A program made the translations under genes and the position numbers. Positions 53,101-63,514 of a stretch of DNA of 64,000 nucleotides are shown in pieces (position 1 is the stretch's first letter; every line of letters begins with the position of its first letter). This stretch comes from Melanocharis versteri (lineage: Eukaryota; Chordata; Aves; Passeriformes; Melanocharitidae). Under the pieces are notes generated by a model, which searched no databases, was not told where the DNA came from, and saw only the letters and a program-made list of their open reading frames with translations. Location: contig VZTG01004585.1 in the NCBI GenBank assembly GCA_013397845.1, forward strand, positions 188,164-252,163, given 5' to 3'.

Positions 53101-56100
53101 CCCATGAGCTCATTTATACTGATATGCAATATCAGAAATAAACGAACCCCAGTAATGTTATAGTCAAAGGGTCACACTCCCTGATGGTACAAGCAGGTGA
53201 CACGTTCAAAAGGAGTTTTCTATTGCAGCTGTTTCCAGACCACATGGTCAGAATGTCTATAAAACCATTTCTTTGGGCCAAGGAAAGTTTCTAGTGATAG
53301 ACTAATTAGCACACACTGACCTGAAGGAGAAACAAAGGACCAGGAGCTGACTTGGCCCCTAGGAATGAATACCTTTTCCCAAACTTTAACAGACAAAACA
53401 GTCAATATATACTGAATAAAAATTACCTTCACACAAATGTCTATAAAGCTCTTCTGCAGCTTCTGTGTGACCAGCTGTTTTGCTCTGAGGAGTTTCTTGA
53501 GGTTTAGCAGTTTTATTATCTCCAGTAAGTACAGAGAAACAGCTCTGGAGAAGCTGCAGCAGCAGTGTTTGAGCAAAAATACATTCTTCCCTTGGGCTGT
53601 AAGAAGATACATAACAAACAGAAGCAAAAACTAGAAAAGCAGCTCTTTTGCAAAAAATAAGTACTGCTATGAAAGTCACCATTTTAGATAGATAAAAACC
53701 ACTGAGTGGAGAGACATAGCCAAAGGAAGTGTAGCTACTAGCTCAATTAATCTACAGCTCCAGCTTCTACATAACTTTATAGTTAAGAGTCCATATGGCA
53801 GCAGTAGGGAAATGTTATTTATGTAAATTATGTAGTTTAGGAAGAACAAACTGATGTAACTAAACAAATAATATTTTATTTATACACACACACACTGATT
53901 AGTGCTTCAGCAGATACTAAAGAAGTAACTTACTTTTGGTGCAGTTTACTGTAAAATTTCCAGAACAGCTGCAAATCAAGGCCTGTGAAATCTAAAAATG
54001 ACTTGTATTTTAATCCACTCTCCTTCTGCTGAACCTTAAAAAGGCAAAGAAAATGCAGGATTGGAAAATTAACTCTATACAGAACACATTTATAAAACAT
54101 AAATCCCTGAGCACTGGCTTAAAGTAAAGCACAGCCAGCATTCCTATAAATTTGCAGCTAACATGAATTCCAGTTTAAGTTCTTTCATGGATATTCTGGT
54201 GTCTAAATATGACAGTTCATGCTGAAGCCTCCTTCACAGAGCTCTCCCCTCGTTCCAGATTTCTAGGACCCCATCCCTTCTCTCCACCACCAGAAGACTT
54301 TATAACCTCTACCTCTCCATCTAATTTGATTGAAAGTAATAAACCTTCAGCAAACATACACAGAATTCTATTTTTCAGAAATAATTTCTTTTCTCCACAA
54401 CATGTTTTTTTAACCTTTGTTAAAAGTACCCCAACTTTTCTTTGCCCATTCACAACTGCTGTTTGCACAGCCTTATTCCTTTTAGCCTGGAAAACAGAGG
54501 CTTAAAAAACCCTGAGAAGTAAAAATACCAGGTCCTGTGCCAGCTGCTGGATGAAATGAAGTGTCTTCAGGAGCAGAGTTGTGCCACAAACTGTGTCATC
54601 CTCAGCTTTCCTGCACTGCAGGCAGCTCATGGTCCTGCAGGGCTCGTCTCGCAGGGGCCGCAGATACCCCAGAACACTCAGCCCTTGGACCCCGAGCCGT
54701 TCTGCTGAGTCTTGTCTCGTGCACAAGAACTTTATCATCAAGTACTAGAAGGATATAAAAACAGCACAAGATTTGGGTTTAAAAGCTGGTACAAACTGAG
54801 CTTTTAAAAGGCATGAGTGCACGTAGGTGAGGAGGCAGCAGGTGGGGTTGAGGAGGGAAGCCTTAGTCCCTTATCTATCAGCTCCAGAGGTTTAAAATAC
54901 TGAGCCTGAGATTCAAGCTAGGTTTGATCTCTCCCTACTTCCAAAAAGTCACAGGGATGGTTCTATGACCTCTACAGGTGCCTGCAAAGTTAGTTAATTC
55001 ATTATCAGTTCATTCATTCTGCACACACTGTTCCTCGCTTCCACAGTTACAGTATTCTCACAGGTTAAAGAATTATTAGCTGCATTCAAAAGCAAGCAGA
55101 GGATCAATATGTAATATTTAGAATATACTTTGATCCGTCTCTTCTCAGTGAGGTGCAGAGTGCAAAACTGAAGGAACAACAAGTCCTGTCATCCACATGT
55201 ACTCAGTTACCCTGCAGCAGCAGTGACTCAGCAAGCAGCAATAGTTAGGAAAATTCTCAGTTGACACAACAATGCCACCAATTCTCTTAATTCCCACAGT
55301 GCAGATGGACTGGGGAACTACAACAGCTGATTCCAGAACCAGGATCTGAAATGCAACATTCTCTACAAATGCACTAAGCACTACAAATCAAAGCCATCTT
55401 CTGCCACTCTCGAAATGAAAGAGTCTCCACTCCCCAGGGACAGCAGCCTAACGGATGGAAATGCTTAGTAATTGTTTGCCCACTAAAAAATGGATTGAAG
55501 AACCTGGTTCTGAAAGAATAAATGCTATGAACTACACAGTACTTAAATGTCTAGATACTACAATCATATGAAAACCAGTAATCTGCACATTACCACATAA
55601 ATTTGCATCAAATTTGATCATGAAGCACAACTTAACTACAGCCATATATACATGCGCATACAGAGAAAAAGAATAAAATTCAGAGGACAAAAGTTGAATT
55701 ATTCATTTAACTAGAAGCCTATTAATTTTTTTCTCTATCCAGCAGAGTTCTCCCTCACAAAATAGAATAAGGTTTATTTCAGCTGGCACAGAGAAGAGCC
55801 CCTGCTCATTGTGACTGGGCCAAGGGGTTTTTGTGGGTTCTTACTTGGGAAACTCTGCATTGCTGCATTTTGACATCAACTTCATCCCATTCTTCTTCTA
55901 CTTCAAACCAGCCAATAGGATCATCATCTCCCAAATCATCACATGAACAACTGTTTCTGTGTATAAAGGAATGTAACACACTTAGTAAAGAAAAAGTTTA
56001 GAGACATTGCAAAGCTGCTGATATTCTACCAAAACAGTTAGAGCATGTTATGGCTATCAAGATGAGAAGAGAGACAACAGAAGGTTTCACACACCCAAAA

Positions 56101-59100
56101 CTCTACTGCATAAAAAGTAAAACAAATTAATTAAATCTTTTTAGTCATGGCCCCTTAGCCTCCCCTTATTTCTTAGCAACAGTTCTGAGAACTGACTTAA
56201 TAAAACTTAATTTAAAAATTTCTGTTATCATTGATCTGCACCCAAAATAGAAGGTTTGTTTTGCTATATCCCTTTTGTAAAAGGCCTTTAAATCAAGAGT
56301 CTGAAAACAACAGCTATATACATATTACCTCTAACACATCAAACTGAGGCTCAGTAAAATCAAACAAGTAACAATGAAATGATGCACCATTTTTAAGTCA
56401 CTTGGAACAATTCTCAGTAGTTCCAGCGTCATTGCAAAATGATCAAATACAACATTATTTTCCATGGATGCTTTGAAAAAATCCATTTATACCTGGTTTT
56501 TAAAAATTGTTTGAATTCCCTCAGCTTCCATTTGTCGTAGCTCTCAAACCTTTTGAAGTGTTCCTCAGCATGGAACTTTTCTGAGGCACCATTGTATGCA
56601 AACACCAGCCCACACTGTGCCCCAATGGCACCTCGCCGGACCTGAAGGGGCAAATCCACAGCAATGCAGTAAGGAAAAAAAGAAGTTATGGAAAGCAACC
56701 AAATCCTGACAATCCTGGTCTCTGGAATTGCACAGGAAAATGTAACACATTTAGAGAAACGTTATGAAAACTTCTGTAACCCACTGAATTGAGATCATGT
56801 ACATGGTTATTATTTACTGTATTTATTACCCTGCCAGCACCCTAACATCAACTAGAGTTCCACATATTAATTCCCATTGTAATTTTGTATTCTTTTTACA
56901 TTTTAAAAAAATAAACAAAACTAAAATAATGTCTCCCTATTAATACCACTACTCTGCAAAACAACTCAGCTGCCTTCCAGCTCCAGTTAGAATTTACTTG
57001 CCAGAAGTCCATTCATGTTTAAGTCTCTTTGACGCAGAACTATGAATTGTTGCTCCGGGAATTAAATTATTGCTCTGCCTTACGTAAATAAATCAATTCA
57101 GCTGCAGAAACTTCACTGAAGTTTTGTCTAGGCCATGAGATTTAATCACAAGACCTTCCTTTGAAACCAGATAAAAGTTACACTGACGTTCAAATTACAC
57201 TGGTGTCTCTAAACAGAATTTGAAATACCTTCATTTAATCTGAACTCACATGCTTTGTATCTTGAAACCTGCTATTCACAGAGGCAAAAAGTTATTTTAA
57301 ACATAAGATAAAAGACCTTGCATATGAATCCACACACTTTAGAGAGAAACCTTAGACCAAGGAGTCTCTGGTTTGAGATACATATTGCAAGATATAGATA
57401 AAATCAATATAAAATAAATGTCTTTACTACATGCTTGTGGCTCCTTGGAACAATTTTTTAAGACCTCCTTTTCCTGAAGTTCCCCGACTTACCCTGAAAA
57501 AAAACTCTAAAATAACAGTATTTCACAATGAATTTAAATTTCAGTTCATATAAAAAATACCCAAATTGAATTCCACCACTAGGAAAAAAAAGTAAGTCTT
57601 CTACTTCAAAACCTCACAAGAACTACATACCTTTATTCTAATTTGTGTCACTTGAAATGAAGATTCAGTTCCAGTAGAAAGAATGATACTTGCTCTGGTT
57701 TTCCCAGTTTCAGTAAGAAAACCTAAAGCAGCAGTGGGAATAGAATGAGGTTGGAATGAGTGCTAGTGCAAGGTGTTTGAAAGAGAATACTGGGATCGTG
57801 GGCTGAAGGGGGGAAACAAAACCACAATGCTTTTCCAGTGAAATGCTCATTAGCAAATGTTTCCAAATAAAAAGGACAACTTAAAAGACTGTATTTTACT
57901 AGTATGTGTACGCAGAACTCTCCAGGCAGTGTCTCTCTGGGCTCTGCAATATCTGCAGCAGTTTCAAAAATATTTTCTAATTGGAGTTTATTAGTAATTC
58001 CCAAATATTACTTTGGCTTGTGGCTCTATTCACTGAACTCAGTGAATAGTTCCCCAAACTATGACCCACAAAACAACAGAAGACAAGCCACAAAATAACT
58101 AAAGAATAAACTCAAATAATACACATGAACAAACAGAGGTGTAAAAGAAGCATTTAGAACGTGCCTGATTTTCTGTCACAATGGCTTTCATTTACCAGTA
58201 GCACTGCACAAGACAATAAACCATTTCTAAAAAAAAAGATTAGGTGGCATTTCACTTAAAAAGGAGGTCAAGAAACACAAATCTCTTTGTTTAGGTTGTA
58301 TCCAGTACATAAAAGCATTGCATTAACAAAGAGAGGCTTTAAGGGAGAATTAATAGGCATGTGCAGTGAGAATTTCCATGATTTCTACAAACTCTCTCCC
58401 CATCAATATTTGGGAAACTAACAGTGATTCATGACTCCAACCCACGAAGTGTGCTCCAGTAGAATATTCCCTGTGACAGCTCATTGCTGATTTCCACATA
58501 GAGTACCAATAATTCTCTCCAAAATCCAATCTTTTTGTTTGGTTGGCTTGTTTTGACAATGAACTAGTTTATGAGAAATCCACAGTGTTGCAAAATGAAA
58601 TTTATGTATTGTTTTGGTTTGGGTTTTTGTTTGTTAGTTTACCTTTTTTTTTTAAATTACAAATCTTCCATTGCATAAAACTATAAAGAATCAAATATAT
58701 GTAAGTAAATATGGAACACCACCACAGCATTGTAAACAATCCTTATGTTTGGTGGAATCGTCTAACTTAAATGGTTTTATGATCCTAATATTATGGATTT
58801 TAAGTCCAGGCTCTTACCATCCCCAGTCCACGGCTCTACAAGGAGGTTTTCAGGCCCTGATTTATCTTCTTTTCCCTTTACATCACATGCTTGCAGAGTG
58901 AGTCGTAAAGGCTTTCCTAAGTAAAAAAATCAACAGGTTTATCAAATGCATTTTAAATGGTAAAATATATTTTCTTCGTACTGATAAAAAAATGGGAAAA
59001 AATTACAATACTGTAAGATTTTTACCACTGTCAGACCCAAAAAAAAGCGGAGGGAAACTGGAATATGAAAGATACATTAATCTAAAATAGTTAGAGTTTT

Positions 59101-62100
59101 AGATACAGACAGGACAATGAAAATCATGACAATTAATGTTCCTACTACAGTTGCCACACTTTGGAACTCACAATCCGTGAAATAACACTTGTCTTACAAA
59201 AGGCATTAGCTATTCTGGGGAAAACGAACCAATTTTCAAAATTTCAAAAGTAAACACTGATAATTATAAAATAATCCATGTGTTCTTTGGCACAAGACAA
59301 GAAGTACTGACAAAACATACTAAAAGGCAAATAAAGGGTAAAATTCTTCATGAGAGACCAATGAGAAACTCAGAAGTTGACACCTGAGAAAACACAGATT
59401 TATCAAACAAGTACAGCCAATACAGCAAAATCACCAACGGATGCCAGACAATGAACAGCTATACACTCATGACATACTCAAATCATAAAACCTTAATTTT
59501 AACTCATCTTATAAAAGTGAAAAAAAAGAACCACAAAGAGATGCTAATGACATTACATTTAAAATGCATCTTAAATTTGTACATGCCTGCAGGAGAGAGC
59601 ACTCACTGAGGCTCACTCACACAAACAAATGGAAGAAGAAAAATACTTGCTGTCATTTGCCTTTTAAGCAACACAAACACCATCATCACCATCCCGATAC
59701 AGGGGCCATGATCTACAAAGTTCATGTTTTCTCTCTTGAGAAGATCCCACTTGGTTTAACTCTTTGATCACAGAATGCTGATCAATCGGTTGTGATTCCA
59801 GTGACAGTTTTTAATTTAGAAGATCTGGATAATTTGAAATCCCAACAACAAGTGGAACAACTCAAAGCTGCACATTTTCTTAAGCCTGTACAGTAAAGGA
59901 CCCAGGATTGTTCCATTACCATATTTATAGAGCAGGCTCTGTCTGACTGCTGCCATGGAAGAGATAAGTGAGGAAGCCTTGTACGGAGTGTCCAGATGAT
60001 CAGTGATGGCACAAAGGGAACTCAGCACTTTGGCAACACTTCCCCGGGCTAATGCAAAGGCCAGGAGTGTCAGCTCCACCTCTGGAGTAGTACAACAACT
60101 GTGAGGGAAAACAACAGTGTGAAAAGAAAATCTGGGACATCTTGTTTTTCAATAAAAACAAGCTGCCACAGAATCTCTCAGGTGTCTGTTTCTTGATGTA
60201 TTTGTACTTTTCAAGATACTTAAAAAAGAGCACGTGAGTAAAGACGTAAAAATTTGATTTACAGGCTCTTCTAAACCACTTCCCACTGCATCAACCACAC
60301 AAGCTCACCTTGTTATTCTAATGAGGAAGCTATCTACTTCTTCCAAAACATTTGGTGATAAGAAGCTCGAAAAATCTGTAGAGCCTGGTGTTAGGGATAG
60401 AGGTGGCATGTGCTGCAGTGCTTTCCTAGGAAAAAATGAAACATAATGTCAGGAAACAAGGCAAAATTGGAGAAAACAGCCACCTAAAGTGAATTAGATG
60501 TTTGAATCTTCATGCTTTGTGTGGGCAGGTCTCTGCAAATTGCTTCTGAGTGCACAAAATCTATTTACACAGAGTATCTCTTCAAAAGGGAACAACAGTA
60601 TTGCATTCTAGGCAGGGAAAGTTCAATGACTGCTGGGTAATCTTGAAAACTAGTCTCAATCTCACATTCAATGAGACAAACATACCAAGGACTTTTAAAT
60701 TAAATCCACGGCAGCATTAGAAATAGCTTAGTGTCCAAGCACTGCTTCATTTTAAATTGGTCTAGAATTGAGCAAAAGCCTGTGAATAAAGGGAAAATTG
60801 ATTTGAAATTCCCTCAGAAGAACTAGAGAAACTAAGAGAGACACTTGTTAGCTCAAATCAGAATTTTTCTGAATTTCCAAAGATAATGTGATAACCCCTG
60901 AAATTAGGAATTCTTAAGTGGTTTCACCAAAGTTATTCTATCCAATACCAAAGTTATCCCATCCAGTATTAGAGTTATTCCATCCAGTATTAAAGTTTGG
61001 GGTTTTTGCTTTGTAATTCTCAACATTGAAACTAACTCCTGAAAGCATGATTTTAGTCAGGGTTTCTCCATTATAATTCTTTCACGCTTTATTAGCTCAG
61101 TGCTCATGTTATAGCTCTAAGAAATATCTAAACTTTACCAAAACTGAAGGCCCTCAGTTTCAGCAAAGCCTGCAACCATGGGCCTGTCTAAGGCGTGAGC
61201 ATATATGAAGTTATCTAAACTTTAAAGAGATTTCACAGATTACATAAATTAAAAGATAGGCTTAGTGGACTTTAGCCTACAGGATTCATTAACCTAATGA
61301 CAGCACTGCTCTTCAGTGTGGTGACATCGTGCTAACTGAGCTCTATAAAAGCTGATGTGGGTGTGGAGAGGTTTTATTAGGATTCCAATCCTTCAAGTCA
61401 TCGAGCAGAAGTATTTGGCAATCAAACAAGGAAATGTTACACAGAAAATGGTCAATCACCACAAGCAAACATTTGCATGGACATGGTGCATATACTCAAC
61501 TATATCCCCATAAAATGCATGACAAGGCATTACACAGAAATCTGCTGAAAATTAAGCTAAATTAAGCTTCAGTCCTTAGGAGAAGATGTTAATTTTATTG
61601 ATTTTTAATACTGGACATGAAAAATTAATTAATTTTAGGCTGCTCAAAGTCATTACAAGCAAATGGATCGGTGAAAAATCTATTTTTCAGTGTCCATTCA
61701 GTCATGGTTTAACAACTAGATTAGATGAAACAGCCAGGAGAATTACACTTGTTCCAGTATGTGCAAATGGACAGAAGAAAAACATCAAAAATCTGAACAA
61801 TGAGACAGAAAAAGATGTTTAAACACCTTAATGGAGGGAGTGGAAACCGGTTACATACGGCAGATTGCTTACTAAAGCCAGAAGTATTTTTTTTTAAAAA
61901 TTAAGAAGTAGATAAAATCACACCCCACGTAAGTTTAGTACTTACTGAGTATTTTGTAAAATGGTGTGAACGAAGGCTGGGTTTGTTTCCATGGAAGCTG
62001 TCACCAGAGAGGTCAGCAGGGACCAGTACCAGATGGCCGAGGCGTCGCACACGGACACTCCCACCTTCTTCACTCTCTGGTACCCCACAGCCCGGAGCCC

Positions 62101-63399
62101 GTGGATCCTGGTGTCACATCCATCGCTAAGGCAACGCTTGATGTTTATCTGTACATCTGTCAAAACACAAAATTGAATTTTTTTCCCATTTCTTCTGCTA
62201 GATTAGAGCTAGAAGAATCCAGATATTCCAAACGTTAAATTAGCGCAGGACCACTTAGGAAAGTAAGGGCAGATACGGAAGAGCACTGCCCGGTAAGGAC
62301 AACCACACACACTGTGCACCCTCTGATCTGGAAAATTCAGCCTTTGCAGAAATAGCCTGTGGATCCATCACAGATGCTATGGCTAGAAACTAGGAAAAAA
62401 CATAATAAAATATCCTCGAAGTGGAAAATAGATGGTAGATTATTTCACCAGTACCTTCCTACCTACATACATAGGAAGTGTCCTGTGAGCAAGTGGTTGT
62501 GGAGATAATAGGGAAAAGGAGCAAAGCCTAAAGGCAAAGTTTAAAGTTACATAACAATTTTCACACAAGTTCTTGACCATTTTGCATAGATGGCATTGCC
62601 CTGATTACTTTTGAGGAATGACATCCTTGCTGCCCACTTCTGTGGCAGTGAAAGCTTCTCTCAGGGAAAAGCATCTTTTGGAACTGAAGGGACAAAATTC
62701 CTGAAGCTGCAGAAACCATCTTAGAAAGGAGCAGCTTTTCTTGACTGATTCCAATATAGCACCCACAGAGCTACCAGACTCAAAAATAACACTATTTAAA
62801 AGCATAAAACCTGCCTCACATTGGATCAACTTCAGAGTTTCAATACCAAAAAAAAGCAGATTTTTCACTAGATACTATCAGCCAACATACGCTTTCACTC
62901 TGCAAGCAAGGATATTTTAAAACTGCCCCACGTCACATTGAGAGGCTAAAACTGCATCTTCAGTCATTTTTCTCTTCTACCCTTAGCCCATGTTACAGAA
63001 ACCACAAGAAAGGCTCGGAAGACTCTATTACAGGCTAGAAATTAAACTAGAATTAAAACAATTTCTCTGACCCAAGGACAAGGCCCAAAGCGTCACCCCT
63101 GGTGACTGACACTTCAATACATCTCTCCATGATCTACCCAACCTTTCACCTTCCAAAAAGCACCAAACCAGTATCCCAATGGTATCTTTATTGACTCACA
63201 CATCTGACTAATGTTAGCGTTTTCCAACAGTGTTACGTAGCCAGTGATATTGCTTGGAATGTGAACATCTCGGACCTCCTGGAGACTGCTGGCATTCCTT
63301 CCCACTGCCACTGTGACTTGCTGTGGCATGTAACTCTGGTCGTTAGCTGCCACTGCAATGGACAGGTGTCTCAAAACCACATCTGGTTTCATCTTTAAA
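18091..63399 (-). CDS. ZZEF1: ZZEF1, zinc finger ZZ-type and EF-hand domain protein, 5'-partial (51 exons)
   Basis: Very large modular protein with ZZ fingers reported to read histone H3 tails. Exons in transcript order: 63399-63200, 62156-61946, 60425-60309, 60098-59920, 58916-58818, 57722-57631, 56641-56493, 55956-55845, 54744-54529, 54034-53934, 53596-53427, 52667-52534, 52235-52165, 51715-51601, 50979-50820, 49866-49745, 49659-49549, 48864-48698, 48122-48041, 47434-47233, 45917-45769, 45383-45143, 43606-43527, 42645-42552, 41987-41471, 40833-40669, 40016-39897, 39010-38849, 38212-38083, 37834-37696, 37492-37327, 36857-36595, 35628-35471, 34911-34764, 34201-34065, 33639-33362, 32306-32132, 31599-31467, 30472-30276, 29716-29597, 28692-28504, 28147-28047, 27532-27397, 26403-26044, 24123-23980, 23109-22941, 21050-20952, 20196-20031, 19369-19219, 18720-18649, 18165-18091. 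All introns are GT-AG and all junction phases agree. This yields 2,680 residues with no internal stop. The first base completes a codon from an exon outside the window. Identity rests on close resemblance to remembered mammalian ZZEF1 along the whole length. Exon edges were set by hand, so a few could be off by a small in-frame step. Confidence 0.97.
18262..18480 (-). mobile_element. CR1 LINE 3' fragment inside the last ZZEF1 intron
   Basis: GGAATCATGGAATGGTTGGG, then GGACCTTAAAGATCATCTC, GACACTTCCAGGGATGGGGC and GAAGAATTTCTTCCCAATAT mark a CR1 tail on the minus strand. It has the same orientation as ZZEF1. It fills about 45% of the 483-base intron between exons 50 and 51. Confidence 0.88.
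20952..24123 (-). other. ZZEF1: ZZEF1 exons 45-47: second CUB-like beta-sandwich
   Basis: Exons 24123-23980, 23109-22941 and 21050-20952 encode visible residues of about 2390 to 2526. After a helix (LGTMALTACQFMEEPG) comes ESQHPYNNNTNFE, then VHIPGAIYLSIKFDSQCNTE, KWTDFELPGDTLYYRF and finally SDMSNTEWGYKFTVTAG. These elements appear in the same order as in exons 18-20. The match SN-x-EWGYKF-x-VTA is almost exact, so this is an internal duplicate of that domain. Confidence 0.93.
25679..25818. repeat. 58-bp tandem repeat, 2.4 copies, in a ZZEF1 intron
   Basis: The unit starts ACTGCCTATTTTACCAATTT and ends TTTTCAAAACAG. Copies start near 25679, 25737 and 25795, and the last is cut short after ATTTCTCT. 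The full copies appear identical, which suggests a recent duplication. It lies in the intron 24124-26043. Confidence 0.93.
26044..33639 (-). other. ZZEF1: ZZEF1 exons 36-44: long conserved helical region
   Basis: Exons 33639-33362, 32306-32132, 31599-31467, 30472-30276, 29716-29597, 28692-28504, 28147-28047, 27532-27397 and 26403-26044 encode visible residues of about 1827 to 2389. Highly conserved blocks include NAGHLNETYHLTLGLLGQL, FTDHCIKQLPFQLKHTN, NEPHNVIILKHFTEKNRA, KCSKGTGFSKTWLLRDLE, and LYARHVLASLLAEWP. Exon 41 carries an acidic run (EDTELEDREQDQDVEQ). Exon 44 is 360 bases and exactly in phase at both ends. No enzyme motif is apparent. The region looks like a helical repeat scaffold. 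Confidence 0.94.
26695..26850 (-). mobile_element. Old, divergent CR1-like fragment in ZZEF1 intron 44
   Basis: GGGAGGGACTTTTGGAGATC, then TTTGTCCAGTTAAGTTTGGA, AATTTCCAGGGGTGGATATT and CCTGAACAAGCTGTT match the block order of an inverted CR1 subfamily, with many differences. It lies just 5' of exon 44 of the window, in the intron before it (26404-27396). Confidence 0.55.
34065..35628 (-). other. ZZEF1: ZZEF1 exons 33-35: charged disordered linker
   Basis: Exons 35628-35471, 34911-34764 and 34201-34065 encode visible residues of about 1678 to 1826. The start (GLKNLALLCMLPEDE) and the end (FAECSQKRILGLLAAMLPPF) are conserved. The middle is Lys, Glu, Ser and Gly rich and diverges from mammals, where this linker seems longer. 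Phases at both ends agree with their neighbours, which supports the three exons despite the weak conservation. Confidence 0.88.
36595..37834 (-). other. ZZEF1: ZZEF1 exons 30-32: two back-to-back ZZ-type zinc fingers
   Basis: Exons 37834-37696, 37492-37327 and 36857-36595 encode visible residues of about 1490 to 1678. Finger 1 has CDGC, CLQC and CKTC pairs followed by HEDDH as the His pair. Finger 2 has CDHC, CNVC and CYGC pairs followed by HLPTH. All expected Cys and His ligands are present in both, so both should bind two zinc ions in the usual cross-brace. Mammalian ZZEF1 ZZ domains are reported to bind the histone H3 N-terminus. The His pair of each finger sits on the exon after its Cys pairs. 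Helical sequence (YSWLLFAALTLYSADLA) follows. Confidence 0.96.
38083..40833 (-). other. ZZEF1: ZZEF1 exons 26-29: helical region before the ZZ fingers
   Basis: Exons 40833-40669, 40016-39897, 39010-38849 and 38212-38083 encode visible residues of about 1297 to 1489. Conserved blocks include HPPCVLFLLELLACQKDF, GCGAELHKEIRESYYQL, LSCVQTALLHLLDM and the acidic CQWSEEDEIAD, then EWMDECQDVMFETWYEKI leading straight into the first ZZ finger. No catalytic motif is visible. Confidence 0.92.
41471..45917 (-). other. ZZEF1: ZZEF1 exons 21-25: helical segment followed by a long disordered Ser/Pro region
   Basis: Exons 45917-45769, 45383-45143, 43606-43527, 42645-42552 and 41987-41471 encode visible residues of about 937 to 1296. 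Exon 22 carries DIVAGSTVDQAVNSTFAALV. Exon 25 is by far the longest exon at 517 bases. Most of it is low in hydrophobic residues and rich in Ser, Gln and Asp, with an SSPPSTPTRKS phospho-site-like cluster just before the conserved RGRLRLLSFRSMEE motif. The disordered part differs strongly from the mammalian protein as I remember it, while the flanks are conserved. Confidence 0.9.
45521..45578 (+). mobile_element. CR1 3' end remnant in a ZZEF1 intron
   Basis: AATTAGATGATCTTTGAAGG, TCCCTCCAAACCACTTTATG and ATTCCATG match the last bases of CR1. Only about 58 bases are clear. It lies in the intron 45384-45768, opposite in orientation to ZZEF1. Confidence 0.7.
47233..48864 (-). other. ZZEF1: ZZEF1 exons 18-20: first CUB-like beta-sandwich
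   Basis: Exons 48864-48698, 48122-48041 and 47434-47233 encode visible residues of about 787 to 936. Key elements are ESPHNYENN, then FEVEFDEKCETE, YDYLEFTDARG, KWPKKVTFKAGPRL, and SDSSNNEWGYKFSVTA. Family databases assign a CUB-type fold to this part of ZZEF1. The same signature returns near the C-terminus in exons 45-47. The third exon runs on into a helical stretch (LDLQLLVSRLMGRLA). Confidence 0.9.
49549..54034 (-). other. ZZEF1: ZZEF1 exons 10-17: helical scaffold region
   Basis: Exons 54034-53934, 53596-53427, 52667-52534, 52235-52165, 51715-51601, 50979-50820, 49866-49745 and 49659-49549 encode visible residues of about 459 to 786. Conserved blocks include LQLFWKFYSKL, AQTLLLQLLQSCFSVL, AAVFFPDRQTRR, DQDPGGLLLLPEKG, GSLLSWCYLQLK and SLLSQYSGKTIVEK. 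The region is Leu-rich and helical, with no recognised enzyme motif. It probably acts as a scaffold. Exon 13 of the window is only 71 bases and was placed from its flanking phases and its match to the mammalian protein. Confidence 0.92.
54529..58916 (-). other. ZZEF1: ZZEF1 exons 5-9: second DOC/galactose-binding-like region
   Basis: Exons 58916-58818, 57722-57631, 56641-56493, 55956-55845 and 54744-54529 encode visible residues of about 235 to 458. The order is a KPLRLTLQACDVKGK strand, an LLVEPWTGDGFLTE turn, a VTQIRIKVRRGAIGAQC strand, a charged helix (EEHFKRFESYDKWKL), an acidic stretch (DDLGDDDPIGW) and finally YLMIKFLCTRQDSAERLG with VQGLSVLGYLRP. The ending mirrors the canonical DOC ending in exon 2 of the window. 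I infer a second, divergent jelly roll. The last exon also carries a small Cys cluster (CLQCRK). Confidence 0.9.
59920..60425 (-). other. ZZEF1: ZZEF1 exons 3-4: helical linker after the DOC domain
   Basis: Exons 60425-60309 and 60098-59920 encode visible residues of about 137 to 235. They include the PPLSLTPGSTDFSSFLSP loop and the helical run PEVELTLLAFALARGSV. The sequence is hydrophobic and alpha-helical in look, with no catalytic motif. It ends in LLYKYG, which continues across the intron into the second DOC-like region. Confidence 0.93.
60931..60993. repeat. 21-bp tandem repeat, three imperfect copies
   Basis: Units near AGTTATTCCATCCAGTATTA start at 60931, 60952 and 60973, with a few changes between them. 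The array lies in the ZZEF1 intron 60426-61945. Confidence 0.8.
61946..63399 (-). other. ZZEF1: ZZEF1 exons 1-2 of window: C-terminal half of APC10/DOC domain
   Basis: Exons 63399-63200 and 62156-61946 encode visible residues 1 to about 136. The first begins with KMKPDVVLRHLSIAV and continues with a QQVTVAVGRN strand. The second holds the typical DOC ending, with strand VQINIKRC followed by a TRIHGLRAVGYQRV stretch. In APC10 and in HERC2- and CUL7-like proteins this domain is a galactose-binding-like jelly roll that binds protein partners. The last part of exon 2 (SAIWYWSLLTSLVTAS) starts the helical region. The N-terminal half of the domain and the EF-hand must lie beyond position 64000. Confidence 0.93.
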
Positions 63400-63465
63400 C
63401 TGCAAAGCAAAGAAGATAAAACAGTTCTTGCAAAGAGAAGGTAAGTCAAGCACTGTGCTTTTGTT

Positions 63466-63514
63466 ATTATATAATATTATACATATGTATATATAATAGA
63501 TACTATATTATTAT
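63466..63514. repeat. AT-rich simple sequence
   Basis: A run of TA and ATT steps (ATATAATATTATACATATGT and following) forms a low-complexity stretch upstream of the first visible exon. Confidence 0.6.

Noticed and set aside
54561..54758. Plus-strand frame opposite exon 9
   Set aside because: Antisense shadow of a real ZZEF1 exon with no independent support.
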